Source of the DNA: Microvirga guangxiensis
GTDB taxonomy: Bacteria; Pseudomonadota; Alphaproteobacteria; Rhizobiales; Beijerinckiaceae
Assembly (NCBI RefSeq): GCF_900102135.1
Contig: NZ_FMVJ01000012.1
Coordinates: 1 to 64,000, forward strand
DNA length: 64,000 bases
Direction of reading: 5' to 3'
Shown: positions 7,434-16,546 of the stretch, one piece after another
Layout of the letters: every line of letters begins with the position of its first letter
Numbering within the stretch: position 1 is the stretch's first letter
Translations under genes and position numbers: made by a program
Notes under the pieces: model-generated
The model's input: only the letters and a program-made list of their open reading frames with translations
Database searches by the model: none
What the model was told of the DNA's origin: nothing

Positions 7434-8789
7434 TTACTCGGCCGCAATGGTTAACGGCTGGGAGACCCGCTTCTGGAATCCCGCTTTCTCAAGGGTTTCG
7501 GGCATGGGGCCGCCGGTCGCCCAATCCAGAAGCTCGACCGTATGGACCAGCGGGATCTCGGTTCCCTTGCCGATCTGGGTCATGCAGCCAATATTGCCGG
7601 TGGCAATCAGGTCCGGCTTCGTCCGCTCGATATTGGCAACTTTTCGGGCCCGGAGTTGATTGGCGATCTCCGGCTGAAGCAGGTTGTAGGTGCCTGCCGA
7701 GCCGCAGCAGATATGGCCTTCCGGGACGTCCTTCACGGCAAAGCCCGCCTTCTTGAGCAGGGTCTTGGGCTCGGTGCGGATTGCCTGGCCGTGCTGCATG
7801 GAGCAGGCCGAGTGGTAAGCCACGACGAGGTCGGTCTCTCGTACCGGGTTCATCAGATCAAGGGAGGCGACATACTCGGTGATGTCCTTGGCGATGGCCG
7901 AAACCCGGGCCGCCTTCTCGGCATAGGCCGGATCGTCCCGGAACATGAAGCCGTAATCCTTGATCGTGGTGCCGCAACCGGAGGCCGTGATGATGATGGC
8001 ATCCAGCCCCTCCCCGTCCATTTCGGCGATCCAGGCGTCGATGTTGCGCTTGGCGAAGGTGTGGCCCTGCTCCTCGCGGCCCATGTGATGAACGAGCGCG
8101 CCGCAGCACCCCTCGCCTTTCGGCTGCACCACATCGACACCATGCCGGTTGAGCAGGCGGATGGCGGCCTCGTTGAAGCCGGGCTTGAGCACCGGCTGGG
8201 CGCAGCCGGACAGGATCGCGACCCGTCCGCGCCTCTCCCCTTCGGCCTTAAACGTGCCGGGCTGGTCCAGCGGCGAGCGGGCGGGCATGCGGGCCGGCGC
8301 CAGATCGACCATTGCCCCCAGCCGGTTGCCGAGGACCGGCAGCGCGCCGATCAGACCCTTGAAGGGCTTTGCCAGGATCGCGGCACCCATGGCAACGCGG
8401 AAGCGCTTCGGATAGGGCAGGATGCGCGCGAGCAAGCCGCGCAGGAGCCGATCGTGCCAGGGACGATGGTACGTCTCCTCGATATAGGCGCGGGCATGAT
8501 CGACGAGATGCATGTAATGCACGCCGGACGGACAGGTGGTCATGCAGGACAGGCACGACAGGCAGCGGTCGATATGCTTCACCACCTCCGCTGATGCGGG
8601 CTTGCCGCTCTCCAGCATGTCTTTGATGAGATAGATGCGCCCGCGCGGTGAATCGAGTTCGTCGCCGAGAAGCAGATAGGTCGGGCAGGTTGCCGTGCAG
8701 AAGCCGCAATGGACGCAGGTCCGGAGAATCTTCTCCGAAGCGGCCATGGCCGGGTTTTCAAGCTGCTCGGGCGTGAAGTTGGTTTGCAT
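7434..8789 (-). CDS. glcF: Glycolate oxidase iron-sulfur subunit
   Basis: 451 residues. Two ferredoxin-like [4Fe-4S] motifs lie near the N terminus (CVHCGFCTATCP, residues 25-36, and CLSCLSCMTTCP, about 75-86), followed by two CCG heterodisulfide-reductase-type domains (GCCGALVHHMG and CCGSAGTYN). GlcF passes electrons from the flavin subunits GlcD and GlcE to the membrane quinone pool while glycolate is oxidised to glyoxylate. Last gene of the operon glcD-glcE-UPF0314-glcF on the minus strand, nine bases after the UPF0314 gene. Confidence 0.95.
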   Translation of the reverse strand: MQTNFTPEQLENPAMAASEKILRTCVHCGFCTATCPTYLLLGDELDSPRGRIYLIKDMLESGKPASAEVVKHIDRCLSCLSCMTTCPSGVHYMHLVDHARAYIEETYHRPWHDRLLRGLLARILPYPKRFRVAMGAAILAKPFKGLIGALPVLGNRLGAMVDLAPARMPARSPLDQPGTFKAEGERRGRVAILSGCAQPVLKPGFNEAAIRLLNRHGVDVVQPKGEGCCGALVHHMGREEQGHTFAKRNIDAWIAEMDGEGLDAIIITASGCGTTIKDYGFMFRDDPAYAEKAARVSAIAKDITEYVASLDLMNPVRETDLVVAYHSACSMQHGQAIRTEPKTLLKKAGFAVKDVPEGHICCGSAGTYNLLQPEIANQLRARKVANIERTKPDLIATGNIGCMTQIGKGTEIPLVHTVELLDWATGGPMPETLEKAGFQKRVSQPLTIAAE

Positions 8790-8798
8790 CGCTTTATC

Positions 8799-9413
8799 TC
8801 AGATTGCCGATTGCCATTGGTTGATGGCATCAACCGGATGGATCAGCATGATGATATTGAGGGCGAGATTGTCGTGGATCCAGTACGCGGTAACCGCTTC
8901 CATCGATATGGCCAGAAGCACCGTCACCCAGATTGGAAGGGTTCGCGCTAGAAAGAACCCGACGATCATGGCGAAAATATCGGATACGGAATTGAGAACG
9001 CTGTCCCCGTAATAGTCGAGGGCGATGTTCGTCGCGCGGTAGCGCTCGATCACCATGTTGGTGTTCTCGACGATCTCCCAGGCGGCCTCCAAGCCGATGG
9101 CGATGAGAAGCGCCACCCCAAAGGGCAGCGCCTTGCCGCGAACGAAACCGATGACCCATGTGCCCAGATAGAACAGGAAGCCATGGATGATGTGAGACGG
9201 CGTGTACCAGTCGGTCAGGTGCTGCGAGTTGCCGGAATCGCGCACCACGCCATGCCAGAGCTCCACAGTGCCGCATTTGCAGATCAGGATGCGCCCCATG
9301 GCGAGCAGGATCGCGGCGGTCAATGCAATGAGAGCGGCAGCAAAAAAAGCATAAACGGCTGCCCTCGTCCCGCTCTTGTCGACTGCAGGGCTCAAGACAG
9401 CGGAACCTGACAT
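8799..9413 (-). CDS. UPF0314/DUF2585 integral membrane protein
   Basis: 204 residues with about five hydrophobic segments and the conserved core [37 protein letters not shown] and [12 protein letters not shown] of the UPF0314 (DUF2585) family. Function is unknown. It is embedded between glcE and glcF: its ATG (9413) follows the glcE stop with one base between (TGA-A-ATG), suggesting translational coupling. An alternative ATG at 9428 would overlap glcE. Neither start has a clear ribosome-binding site. Position suggests a membrane partner of glycolate oxidation or a hitch-hiker. Confidence 0.85.
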   Translation of the reverse strand: MSGSAVLSPAVDKSGTRAAVYAFFAAALIALTAAILLAMGRILICKCGTVELWHGVVRDSGNSQHLTDWYTPSHIIHGFLFYLGTWVIGFVRGKALPFGVALLIAIGLEAAWEIVENTNMVIERYRATNIALDYYGDSVLNSVSDIFAMIVGFFLARTLPIWVTVLLAISMEAVTAYWIHDNLALNIIMLIHPVDAINQWQSAI

Positions 9414-9414
9414 T

Positions 9415-10602
9415 TCAGATGCCCGCATACATCCGGCCCGGATTGAGAATTCCAGACGGGTCGAAAGAGGCCTTGATGCCTTTGGTCAGCGTCATCACCG
9501 CTTCGTTCTGCGGCTCGAACACATCGACGGATGAGCGGATTTCGGCAGGCGCACGCACGAGCGTCGCGTGACCGCCCAGGGACTGTGTCGTCTCCCGCAG
9601 CACCGATGCTCCCGCATCGCCGTCACCGGAGGTCGAGATCCAGATGAGACCGCCACCCCAATCGTAGTACCATTGCGCTTCGAGGGCCTGCGCAACGCGC
9701 TTGGTGAATTCAGGGCCTTTGGTCGGGGCGGTCGAGACGCGCCAGATCGCGCGATCCGCGCCGTCGGTGAGCACGGTGGCATCCCGCAGCGATTGCCACA
9801 CCGCCTCCGCGCCGCGGCCTTCGAGAATATCCGTGGAGCCGCCGAAGCGCTTGAGCAGGCGGCGCAGCTCGCCAAGCCGGTAATCGACCGAGACGGAAAA
9901 ACCTTCGAGACGGATCAGCGTGCTCGCACCTTGCCGGTCACGCGCCGGAATGTGGGCGGCCCCAGTCACATCGAAGGGCGAGCCAAGCGCCTGCGAAAGC
10001 GCATCGATCGCTTGCGCATCGTTGAGGCCGCGCAGAACGAGGGTCGTCATGCGCTCCTGTTTGGGGAGAACCTTGAATGTCACTTCCGTCAGAAAGCCGA
10101 GCGTACCCCAGGAACCCGCCATGAGCTTCACGATATCGAGGCCGGTAACGTTCTTCATCACGCGCCCGCCGGACTTCACCACCTCGCCGCGTCCGTTGAC
10201 GAAGCGCACGCCGATGAGGCTGTCGCGCGCAGCACCCGCCATGATGCGGCGCGGACCGGAGATGTTCATGGCTGCCACCGCGCCGATGGTCGGCTCTCCC
10301 CGCGTGCCGAGAAGTGGACGGTAATCCATAGGCTCGAAGGGCAGAAGCTGCCCTTTCTCGGCAAGCGTGCGAACCACCTCCGACACAGGAGTGCCGCTCT
10401 TTGCGGAGATCACCATTTCCGCTGGCTCGTAGAGCGTGATTCCCGTCAGGGACGCGGAAGAGATCGAGGCGTCTGTCTGGTTGGGCCGTCCCATCTCGGC
10501 TTTCGTGCCCTGGCCGGAGAGGCTGAGCAGAATGCCTTTCTCTGATGCGTCGCGAATGATGTCCGAGGCGTCCTGCTCGTCGCGGGGAAGATGGTTGGTC
10601 AC
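9415..10602 (-). CDS. glcE: Glycolate oxidase FAD-binding subunit
   Basis: 395 residues from a GTG start whose bases overlap the glcD TGA stop (GTGA), a translational-coupling arrangement; an ATG-initiated extension upstream (10716) would run far into glcD and is rejected. The protein has a PCMH-type FAD-binding fold ([56 protein letters not shown]), and the short C terminus [15 protein letters not shown], as in GlcE. Works with GlcD and GlcF as the membrane-associated glycolate dehydrogenase. Confidence 0.93.
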   Translation of the reverse strand: MTNHLPRDEQDASDIIRDASEKGILLSLSGQGTKAEMGRPNQTDASISSASLTGITLYEPAEMVISAKSGTPVSEVVRTLAEKGQLLPFEPMDYRPLLGTRGEPTIGAVAAMNISGPRRIMAGAARDSLIGVRFVNGRGEVVKSGGRVMKNVTGLDIVKLMAGSWGTLGFLTEVTFKVLPKQERMTTLVLRGLNDAQAIDALSQALGSPFDVTGAAHIPARDRQGASTLIRLEGFSVSVDYRLGELRRLLKRFGGSTDILEGRGAEAVWQSLRDATVLTDGADRAIWRVSTAPTKGPEFTKRVAQALEAQWYYDWGGGLIWISTSGDGDAGASVLRETTQSLGGHATLVRAPAEIRSSVDVFEPQNEAVMTLTKGIKASFDPSGILNPGRMYAGI

Positions 10603-12032
10603 GCAGCGAGCCTTCCTTCCAGGGGAAACACTTTGGCAGGGTTGAGAAGCCAGAGCGGATCGAACACCCCGCGCACGCGCATCTGCTGCGCGAGATCGAC
10701 CTTGTTGAACTGGCACGTCATGAGATCGCGCTTCTCGATGCCGACCCCATGCTCACCGGTGAGGCAGCCGCCGACTTCCACGCAGAGCCTGAGGATGTCC
10801 TCGCCTGCTTTCTCAGCCTTTTCCATCTCGCCAGGCACGTTCGTGTTGAACATGACGAGGGGGTGCAGGTTTCCATCGCCCGCATGAAACACGTTGGCGA
10901 CGCCAAGGCCGTAGGATTTCACGATCTCATCGATGCGGTTGAGCACGTATGGCAACTGACCCGTGGGAATCGTGCCGTCCATGCAGATGTAATCCGCAAT
11001 CCGTCCCGTTGCGCCGAAGGCCGACTTGCGGCCCTTCCAGATTGCGGCGCTCTCGGCTTCCGATTGCGAGACCTTCAGGGTCTTCGGCTTGAATGGCTCC
11101 GCAATCGCGACGATGCGTCGAAGCATGTCGTCGATTTCCTGATCCGAGCCCTCGACCTCCACGATCAGCATGGCCTCCACGTCGAGCGGATAGCCTGCAT
11201 GGGCGAAGGCCTCGCAGATCTGGATCGCGGGCTTGTCCATGTATTCGAGCGCCACCGGAATGATGCCCGCACCGATGATCGCGGCAACGCAGGCACCGGC
11301 ATCCTCCACCGAGGAAAAGCCCATGAGCGCGGGGCGCGCACCTTCCGCAGCACGCAGGATTCGGACTACGGCTTCCGTGACGACGCCGAGTTGCCCCTCC
11401 GATCCGCAGATAAGCCCAAGCAGATCGTAGCCGGGAGCATCGAGATGCTCGCCGCCGATCTCCACCACCGTGCCGTCGAGCAGCACCATGGTGACGCCGA
11501 GCAGGTTATTGGTGGTCACTCCATATTTCAGGCAGTGGGCGCCGCCGGAATTCATGGCGATGTTTCCGGCGATGGTGCAGGCGAGCTGACTCGATGGATC
11601 AGGCGCGTAGAAGAAGCCCTCATGCGCGACAGCCTGGCTGATGCCGAGATTGGTGATGCCCGATTGCACCCTCGCGGTACGGCCTTCGAAATCGATGTCG
11701 ATCACCTGGCTCATCTTGGCAACGCCGAGAACGATGGCGTCCTCCTGGGGGATTGCCCCGCCGCACAGCGAGGTTCCCGCCCCGCGGGGCACCACCTTCA
11801 CCCCATGCTCATGGCAGAAGCGCATGATGGCCGAAACCTCTTCCGTCGTGGATGGGAGCACGACGGCGAGGGGCATCTGGCGATAGGCAGTGAGCCCGTC
11901 GGTCTCGAAGGCCCGGCGCTCATCCTCGGAAACGATGAGGGCCTCGGAGGGCACGAGCCGCCCCAGCCCTGCAATGATGTCCTTGCGGCGGGCCAAAACG
12001 GCCTCGTCCGGCTTCGGGAATGCGATCGTCAT
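10599..12032 (-). CDS. glcD: Glycolate oxidase catalytic FAD subunit
   Basis: 477 residues from MTIAFPKPDEAVL, preceded by GGGGAGGG; a longer upstream frame (to 12116) is not family-like. PCMH FAD-binding domain (VVPRGAGTSLCGGAIPQED; NIAMNSGGAHCLKYGVTTNN) and FAD-oxidase C-terminal domain (HAGDGNLHPLVMFN; EHGVGIEKRDLM with its conserved histidine). Oxidises glycolate (or D-lactate in some relatives) to the 2-oxo acid. First gene of the operon; its promoter region (12033-12167) is shared with the divergent cytochrome c/lut operon. Confidence 0.95.
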   Translation of the reverse strand: MTIAFPKPDEAVLARRKDIIAGLGRLVPSEALIVSEDERRAFETDGLTAYRQMPLAVVLPSTTEEVSAIMRFCHEHGVKVVPRGAGTSLCGGAIPQEDAIVLGVAKMSQVIDIDFEGRTARVQSGITNLGISQAVAHEGFFYAPDPSSQLACTIAGNIAMNSGGAHCLKYGVTTNNLLGVTMVLLDGTVVEIGGEHLDAPGYDLLGLICGSEGQLGVVTEAVVRILRAAEGARPALMGFSSVEDAGACVAAIIGAGIIPVALEYMDKPAIQICEAFAHAGYPLDVEAMLIVEVEGSDQEIDDMLRRIVAIAEPFKPKTLKVSQSEAESAAIWKGRKSAFGATGRIADYICMDGTIPTGQLPYVLNRIDEIVKSYGLGVANVFHAGDGNLHPLVMFNTNVPGEMEKAEKAGEDILRLCVEVGGCLTGEHGVGIEKRDLMTCQFNKVDLAQQMRVRGVFDPLWLLNPAKVFPLEGRLAA

Positions 12033-12167
12033 GACACCCTCCCCGGGCATTATCCGGCTGCTTTCAAGGCATAGCAGCTTTCCCACAAGGTAGCTGGCCT
12101 TGGGGGAGATTTCCAATAATGTAGAGCCTCTCTAAAGTGGGACATTCGTCCAGAAAAGGAGTTTTTG

Positions 12168-12557
12168 ATGCGTGCCTTGGTTCTCTCAGCCGCCGTCCTG
12201 CTCGCAGGGCTCGCTCATGCTCAGGCCCAGGATGCGGCCGCCGGCGAGAAGGTCTTCGCTCAATGCCGGGCCTGCCATCAGGTTGGCCCGAATGCGAAAA
12301 ACGCCGTTGGACCAGAGCTGAACGGCCTCATCGGCCGGCACTCGGGCTCTGTCGAAGGATATAACTACTCGCCCGCCAATAAGAATTCCGGGATCACCTG
12401 GGATGAGGCGACCTTCAAGGAATACATCCAGAATCCGAAAGCCAAGATCCCCGGGACCAAGATGATCTATGCCGGCCTCAAGGACGAGCAGCGGATCAAC
12501 GATCTCATCGCTTATCTCAAGCAGTTCGACGCTCAGGGCCAGAAGGTCACCCAATGA
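12168..12557 (+). CDS. Class I c-type cytochrome, exported
   Basis: 129 residues. Signal peptide to about residue 20 (HAQAQ), then a single haem-binding CRACH motif (about residues 34-38), GPELNGLIGRHSG, and the axial methionine region PKAKIPGTKMIYAGLK: a cytochrome c2/c550-type periplasmic electron carrier. AAGGAG lies six bases before ATG 12168. Its stop overlaps the next gene's start (ATGA), so it is made as the first gene of the lut operon. It may accept electrons from lactate oxidation, an inference from position. Confidence 0.93.
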   Translation: MRALVLSAAVLLAGLAHAQAQDAAAGEKVFAQCRACHQVGPNAKNAVGPELNGLIGRHSGSVEGYNYSPANKNSGITWDEATFKEYIQNPKAKIPGTKMIYAGLKDEQRINDLIAYLKQFDAQGQKVTQ

Positions 12558-13360
12558 GCGATCCGACGTCCGCCCGACCCGGGAAGCCCCGGGTCGGCCT
12601 CTTCGTAACCTGCCTCGTCGACCTGATGCGCCCTTCCGTGGGCTTTGCCGCCGTCAAGCTCCTCGAGGATGCGGGTTGCATCGTGGAGGTTCCCGTGCAG
12701 ACCTGCTGCGGCCAGCCCGCCTACAATTCCGGCGACCGCGGGACCTCCAAGGATCTGGCCATGCGGATGATCGAGACCTTTCAGGGCTTCGATTACGTGG
12801 TCGCTCCTTCCGGCTCCTGTGCCGGCACGATCAGGAAGCACTATCCGGAGCTGTTCGAGGACGATCCGAATTGGCGCGCCAAAGCCGATGCCCTCGCCTC
12901 CAGGACCTATGAGCTGACGAGCTTTCTGGTGGACGTGCTCGGAGTCACGCAGGTCGATGCATCCTTCGACGGCACCGTCACCTATCACGATTCCTGCTCC
13001 GGCCTTCGCGAGCTCCACGTCAAGAGGCAGCCGCGCAAGCTGCTGGCGAGCGTGAAGGGCCTGACCCTCGTCGAAATGAACGACAGCGACGTGTGCTGCG
13101 GCTTCGGCGGAACCTTTGCCGTAAAGTACAGCGACATCTCCGGCGCCATCGTCGATGCCAAGACCAAGAATGTGGAAGCCGCGCAGGCCGCGACCCTGCT
13201 CGCGGGCGATCTCGGCTGTCTCATGAACATGGCAGGAAAGCTCAGCCGCGACGGCAAGCCGATCACCGTGCGGCACGTCGCCGAAGTGCTCGCCGGCATG
13301 ACGGACGAACCGGCTATCGGCCTCGCCAGGGATACGCGGAATAAGACAAGTCAGCCATGA
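12554..13360 (+). CDS. lutA: L-lactate utilisation iron-sulfur protein LutA/LldE
   Basis: 268 residues with two cysteine-rich CCG domains: VQTCCGQPAYNSG (about residue 50) and SDVCCGFGGTFAVK (about 180), plus the companion Cys-rich strands GLFVTCLVDLMRP and YHDSCSGLREL. This is the LutA/LldE subunit of the three-part, non-flavin L-lactate dehydrogenase complex first described in Bacillus and Shewanella. Overlaps the cytochrome gene at its start and lutB at its end, both by ATGA, so the operon is tightly coupled. Confidence 0.93.
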   Translation: MSDPTSARPGKPRVGLFVTCLVDLMRPSVGFAAVKLLEDAGCIVEVPVQTCCGQPAYNSGDRGTSKDLAMRMIETFQGFDYVVAPSGSCAGTIRKHYPELFEDDPNWRAKADALASRTYELTSFLVDVLGVTQVDASFDGTVTYHDSCSGLRELHVKRQPRKLLASVKGLTLVEMNDSDVCCGFGGTFAVKYSDISGAIVDAKTKNVEAAQAATLLAGDLGCLMNMAGKLSRDGKPITVRHVAEVLAGMTDEPAIGLARDTRNKTSQP

Positions 13361-14790
13361 ACGTTCACTCCACGTCTCCTCAATTCAAGCAGAACGCTGC
13401 CCGCGCCCTTCATGATGTTCAGCTGCAGAAAGCGCTGAACAATGTTAAGCAGGGCTTCATCGACAAGCGCCAAGCTGCAGCCGACAAGCTGCCCGAATTC
13501 GAAGCGCTGCGGGATTCCGCCCGCGACATCAAGAACCACACCCTCGAACATCTCGACCTCTATCTCGAAGCCTATGAGGAGAAGGTGAAGGCGTCCGGCG
13601 GACACGTGCATTTCGCCCGCAATGCGGAGGAAGCACGCGAGATCATCTTGAACATCTGCCGCGACTCCGGCGCGAAGACGGTGACCAAGGGCAAGTCGAT
13701 GATCTCCGAGGAAATCGGGATCAACCACTACCTTGAGGCCAATGGCATTCGTCCTGTCGAGACGGATCTCGGCGAATACATCATCCAGCTCCGCAACGAG
13801 CTGCCGAGCCACATCATCGCGCCTGCGGTGCACCTCAACGCTACGCAGGTAGAGCAGGATTTCCGCCGCGTGCATACGCATCTCGATGCGAAGCGCGATT
13901 TGTCGGAGCCCGTCCAACTGCTGACCGAGGCGCGCGCCGTGCTGCGCGAGCGGTTTCTTGCAGCCGATGTCGGCATCACCGGCGCGAACTTCCTGGTAGC
14001 GGAAACCGGCACGTCGATCATCGTCACCAACGAGGGCAACGGAGATCTCACGCAGATCCTGCCGAAGACGCATATCGTGCTCGCCTCCATCGAGAAGCTG
14101 GTGCCGACGCTGGATGATGTGAGCCAGCTGCTGCGTGTGCTCGCGCGCTCGGCGACAGGCCAGGAAATGTCGGTCTACACCACCTTCTCCACCGGTCCCC
14201 GCCGCGCCAGCGATGCGGATGGGCCCGAGAATTACCACGTGGTGCTCATCGACAACGGACGCTCCTCCATGCTCGGCACGAGCTTCGAGGAGATGCTCCG
14301 CTGCATCCGGTGCGGCGCCTGCATGAACCATTGCCCGGTCTATCATGCGGTTGGCGGACACGCCTATGGCTGGGTTTATCCCGGCCCCATGGGAGCCGTG
14401 CTCACACCTTCGCTGATCGGCGTGGACAAGGCGGGGCATCTGCCGAACGCTTCCACCTTCTGTGGACGATGCGAGAGCGTGTGCCCGGTGCGCATTCCGC
14501 TGCCCAAGTTGATGCGTCATTGGCGCGAGCGGGAATTCGAACGGCACCTGACGCCGGCTTCCGTGCGCTCGGGCCTGGGGCTCTGGGGCTTTTTCGCCAG
14601 ACGTCCTGCCCTTTACCGCCTCGCCACGAGAGCCGCGATGGCAACCCTCGGATTTGCGGGCCGCCAGCGCGGCCGGTTCACATGGCTGCCCTTCTCGAAA
14701 GGCTGGACAAAGTACCGCGATTTCCCGGCGCCACAGGGGGAGACATTCCAGGCGCGCTGGCAGCGCGAGCGTAAGGGACGGACAGCATGA
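13357..14790 (+). CDS. lutB: L-lactate utilisation iron-sulfur protein LutB/LldF
   Basis: 477 residues: an N-terminal LUD domain (about 70-300, including TKGKSMISEEIG and VAETGTSIIVTNEGN), two ferredoxin [4Fe-4S] motifs (CIRCGACMNHCPVY at about 315 and CGRCESVCPVRIPL at about 370) and a basic, hydrophobic C-terminal DUF3390-like tail. It is the electron-transfer subunit of the lactate dehydrogenase complex. Joined by ATGA overlaps to lutA and lutC. Confidence 0.94.
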   Translation: MNVHSTSPQFKQNAARALHDVQLQKALNNVKQGFIDKRQAAADKLPEFEALRDSARDIKNHTLEHLDLYLEAYEEKVKASGGHVHFARNAEEAREIILNICRDSGAKTVTKGKSMISEEIGINHYLEANGIRPVETDLGEYIIQLRNELPSHIIAPAVHLNATQVEQDFRRVHTHLDAKRDLSEPVQLLTEARAVLRERFLAADVGITGANFLVAETGTSIIVTNEGNGDLTQILPKTHIVLASIEKLVPTLDDVSQLLRVLARSATGQEMSVYTTFSTGPRRASDADGPENYHVVLIDNGRSSMLGTSFEEMLRCIRCGACMNHCPVYHAVGGHAYGWVYPGPMGAVLTPSLIGVDKAGHLPNASTFCGRCESVCPVRIPLPKLMRHWREREFERHLTPASVRSGLGLWGFFARRPALYRLATRAAMATLGFAGRQRGRFTWLPFSKGWTKYRDFPAPQGETFQARWQRERKGRTA

Positions 14791-15458
14791 GCGCCCGCGA
14801 CGAGATTTTCGCCAACATCCGCCGCTCCCTCGGCGTAAAGGGCAGCGAGACCATCCGCAAGCAGATCGTGCAGGATCGGCTAGAGCGCTCGCCGAAAGGC
14901 GTCATTCCTGCACGCGGACAGGTTTCCGGTGAGGAGCGCATCGCCCTGTTCAAAACGATGGCCGAGGCCTCTCTCGCGACGGTGACGGAGGTTTCCTCCA
15001 CCGCCGATGTACCGCAATCCATCGCCCTGTTCCTGCGCGACCACAATCTGCCCGCGACGCTCCGCATGGGCGACGATCCGCGCCTCAAGTCGATGCCGTG
15101 GGGCGACACGACGCTGGAGATCGCGCATGGCCCGAGCGAGGGCAGCGATCTCAATGCGGTCAGCCACGCCTTCGGCGGCGTGGCGGAAACCGGCACCCTC
15201 GCCATGATCTCGGGCCATGAGAACCCCTCTACCCTCAACTTCCTGCCCGACAACCACATCATCGTGGTCTCGGCGAAGGACATCGCGAGCGATTATGAAT
15301 CCGTGTGGGGCCGGGTGCGCTTCGCCTTCGGCAAAGGCAGCATGCCGCGAACGGTGAACTGGATCACGGGCCCGTCCCGCTCCGGCGATATCGAGCAGAC
15401 CCTGCTCCTCGGCGCACACGGACCCAGGCGGCTGCATGTCGTTGTGGTCCGGGAATAA
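14787..15458 (+). CDS. lutC: L-lactate utilisation protein LutC/LldG
   Basis: 223 residues, a single LUD domain (for example GVAETGTLAMISGHENP and LNFLPDNHIIVV), the third member of the LutABC lactate dehydrogenase. The N terminus (MSARDEIFANIRRSLGV) is typical. Last coupled gene of the operon; a nine-pair hairpin follows at 15475-15504. Confidence 0.93.
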   Translation: MSARDEIFANIRRSLGVKGSETIRKQIVQDRLERSPKGVIPARGQVSGEERIALFKTMAEASLATVTEVSSTADVPQSIALFLRDHNLPATLRMGDDPRLKSMPWGDTTLEIAHGPSEGSDLNAVSHAFGGVAETGTLAMISGHENPSTLNFLPDNHIIVVSAKDIASDYESVWGRVRFAFGKGSMPRTVNWITGPSRSGDIEQTLLLGAHGPRRLHVVVVRE

Positions 15459-15474
15459 GCTGGCCTCGAAAAGT

Positions 15475-15504
15475 CTGCGCAGCGGCATATTTTCTGCTGC
15501 GCAG
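15475..15504 (+). repeat. Hairpin between lutC and next gene
   Basis: Arms CTGCGCAGC (15475-15483) and GCTGCGCAG (15496-15504) are perfectly complementary, loop of 12 bases with TTTT inside. No T-run follows, so it is more likely an mRNA-stabilising or partial terminator element than a strong terminator; its right arm ends three bases before the GGAGG of the next gene. Confidence 0.5.
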
Positions 15505-15517
15505 CTTGGAGGCTCTT

Positions 15518-16087
15518 ATGTCGCTACGCCCTCTGATCTTTCGCACCATCCGCTGGTCGGCCTGGAATGGCTGCGAGACCGGTCTTGAACATGTCGATGT
15601 TCGCCCGTCCGATGGCGGCCACACGATCTCCGGCTTAGTGATCGGCGAGGAGAATGGATCGAGGTTCGGCCTTCATTACCGCCTGAAGGTGGACTCGCTC
15701 TGGCACACCAAGGCGGTGCATCTTCAAACGACATCGGGACAGATGCTCGATCTGGAGAGCAACGGGCAAGGCAGCTGGAGCGAGAACGGCAAGGCCCGCC
15801 CGGATCTGCAGGGCTGCATCGATGTCGATATTCAGGCCACGCCATTGACCAACACGCTGCCGATCCGCCGCCTGGAATGGGCGTCCGGACAGACCACCGA
15901 CATACGGCTTTGCTACATCGCCGTGCCGGACTTGACCGCTTCTGCTCAGGATCAGCGCTACACTGCCATCGAACCCGGCTCGCTCTATCGCTTCGAGAGC
16001 ATTGCGAGCGGCTTCACGGCGGACCTTCCTGTCGATGCAGACGGCTTCGTACGGGATTATCCTGAATTGTTCCGGCGCTTGAACTGA
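15518..16087 (+). CDS. Putative glycolipid-binding family protein (PF06475-like)
   Basis: 189 residues from MSLRPLIFRTIRW, preceded by GGAGG. Features remembered from the putative glycolipid-binding family are present in order: EHVDVRP, FGLHYRLKVDSLWHTKAVHL, GCIDVDIQATPLTNTLPIRR, CYIAVPDL, QRYTAI, and the end VDADGFVRDYPELFRRL. No signal peptide. The family folds as a beta-barrel and has no proven role in most bacteria. A read-through from the lut operon is possible, but the 59-base gap with a hairpin suggests partial independence. Confidence 0.8.
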   Translation: MSLRPLIFRTIRWSAWNGCETGLEHVDVRPSDGGHTISGLVIGEENGSRFGLHYRLKVDSLWHTKAVHLQTTSGQMLDLESNGQGSWSENGKARPDLQGCIDVDIQATPLTNTLPIRRLEWASGQTTDIRLCYIAVPDLTASAQDQRYTAIEPGSLYRFESIASGFTADLPVDADGFVRDYPELFRRLN

Positions 16088-16175
16088 CGGATTCTCACAG
16101 GCGTGACAACTCGGCGCGCATGCATGCTCTGGCGCGCGCTCAAGATATCAGCTAAGTATCTGAAATCACAAGTAG

Positions 16176-16192
16176 TTTTTAATAGTTCTAAA
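16176..16192. promoter_or_regulatory. ICE/Irr-like iron-control box upstream of bfd
   Basis: TTTTTAATAGTTCTAAA resembles the iron control element bound by Irr in Hyphomicrobiales (core TTTAGAA-N3-TTCTAAA) with two mismatches in the left half. It ends 12 bases before the bfd start codon. Confidence 0.5.
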
Positions 16193-16204
16193 CTAGAAAA
16201 ACAA

Positions 16205-16462
16205 ATGATTGTCTGCTCCTGCAACATCCTCTCCGACGGCGATGTGAAAGCCTGCCTCAAGCCCGGACCGGAATGTCCGCGCACCCCTGCGCAGGTTTAT
16301 CGCTGTCTCGGCTGCAGTCCCAATTGCGGGCGTTGTGCGAGGACGATCCGCGCCATCATGGATCAGGCCCTGAGCGATGCGGGCGTGGAACCTATTGCGG
16401 CTTGCCAGCGGGGATGCTGCCCGACTTCGCTGGAAAAAGCCGCCGCCGAACCAACCCTTTGA
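16205..16462 (+). CDS. bfd: Bacterioferritin-associated ferredoxin
   Basis: 85 residues from MIVCSCNILSDGDVKAC. The [2Fe-2S] ligands are visible as CSC at residues 4-6 and the later CLGCSPNCGRC cluster, the BFD-like arrangement. Bfd binds bacterioferritin and reduces its haem so stored iron can be released. I rejected an in-frame start at 16103 because the extra residues are not family-like. The bfr gene follows 84 bases downstream. Both have iron-box-like motifs, so low-iron induction of bfd is expected. Confidence 0.9.
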   Translation: MIVCSCNILSDGDVKACLKPGPECPRTPAQVYRCLGCSPNCGRCARTIRAIMDQALSDAGVEPIAACQRGCCPTSLEKAAAEPTL

Positions 16463-16483
16463 ATATTAGGGCTTCCCTCCTAA

Positions 16484-16500
16484 TTCATAAGTATTCTAAA
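16484..16500. promoter_or_regulatory. ICE/Irr-like iron-control box upstream of bfr
   Basis: TTCATAAGTATTCTAAA: right half ATTCTAAA matches the Irr iron control element, left half has three mismatches. It lies 46 bases upstream of bfr. Weaker than the bfd box but placed identically. Confidence 0.4.
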
Positions 16501-16546
16501 CAGAGGCCACCCGGCGCTACCGGGTGCTGTTTTATACGAGGGTAGG

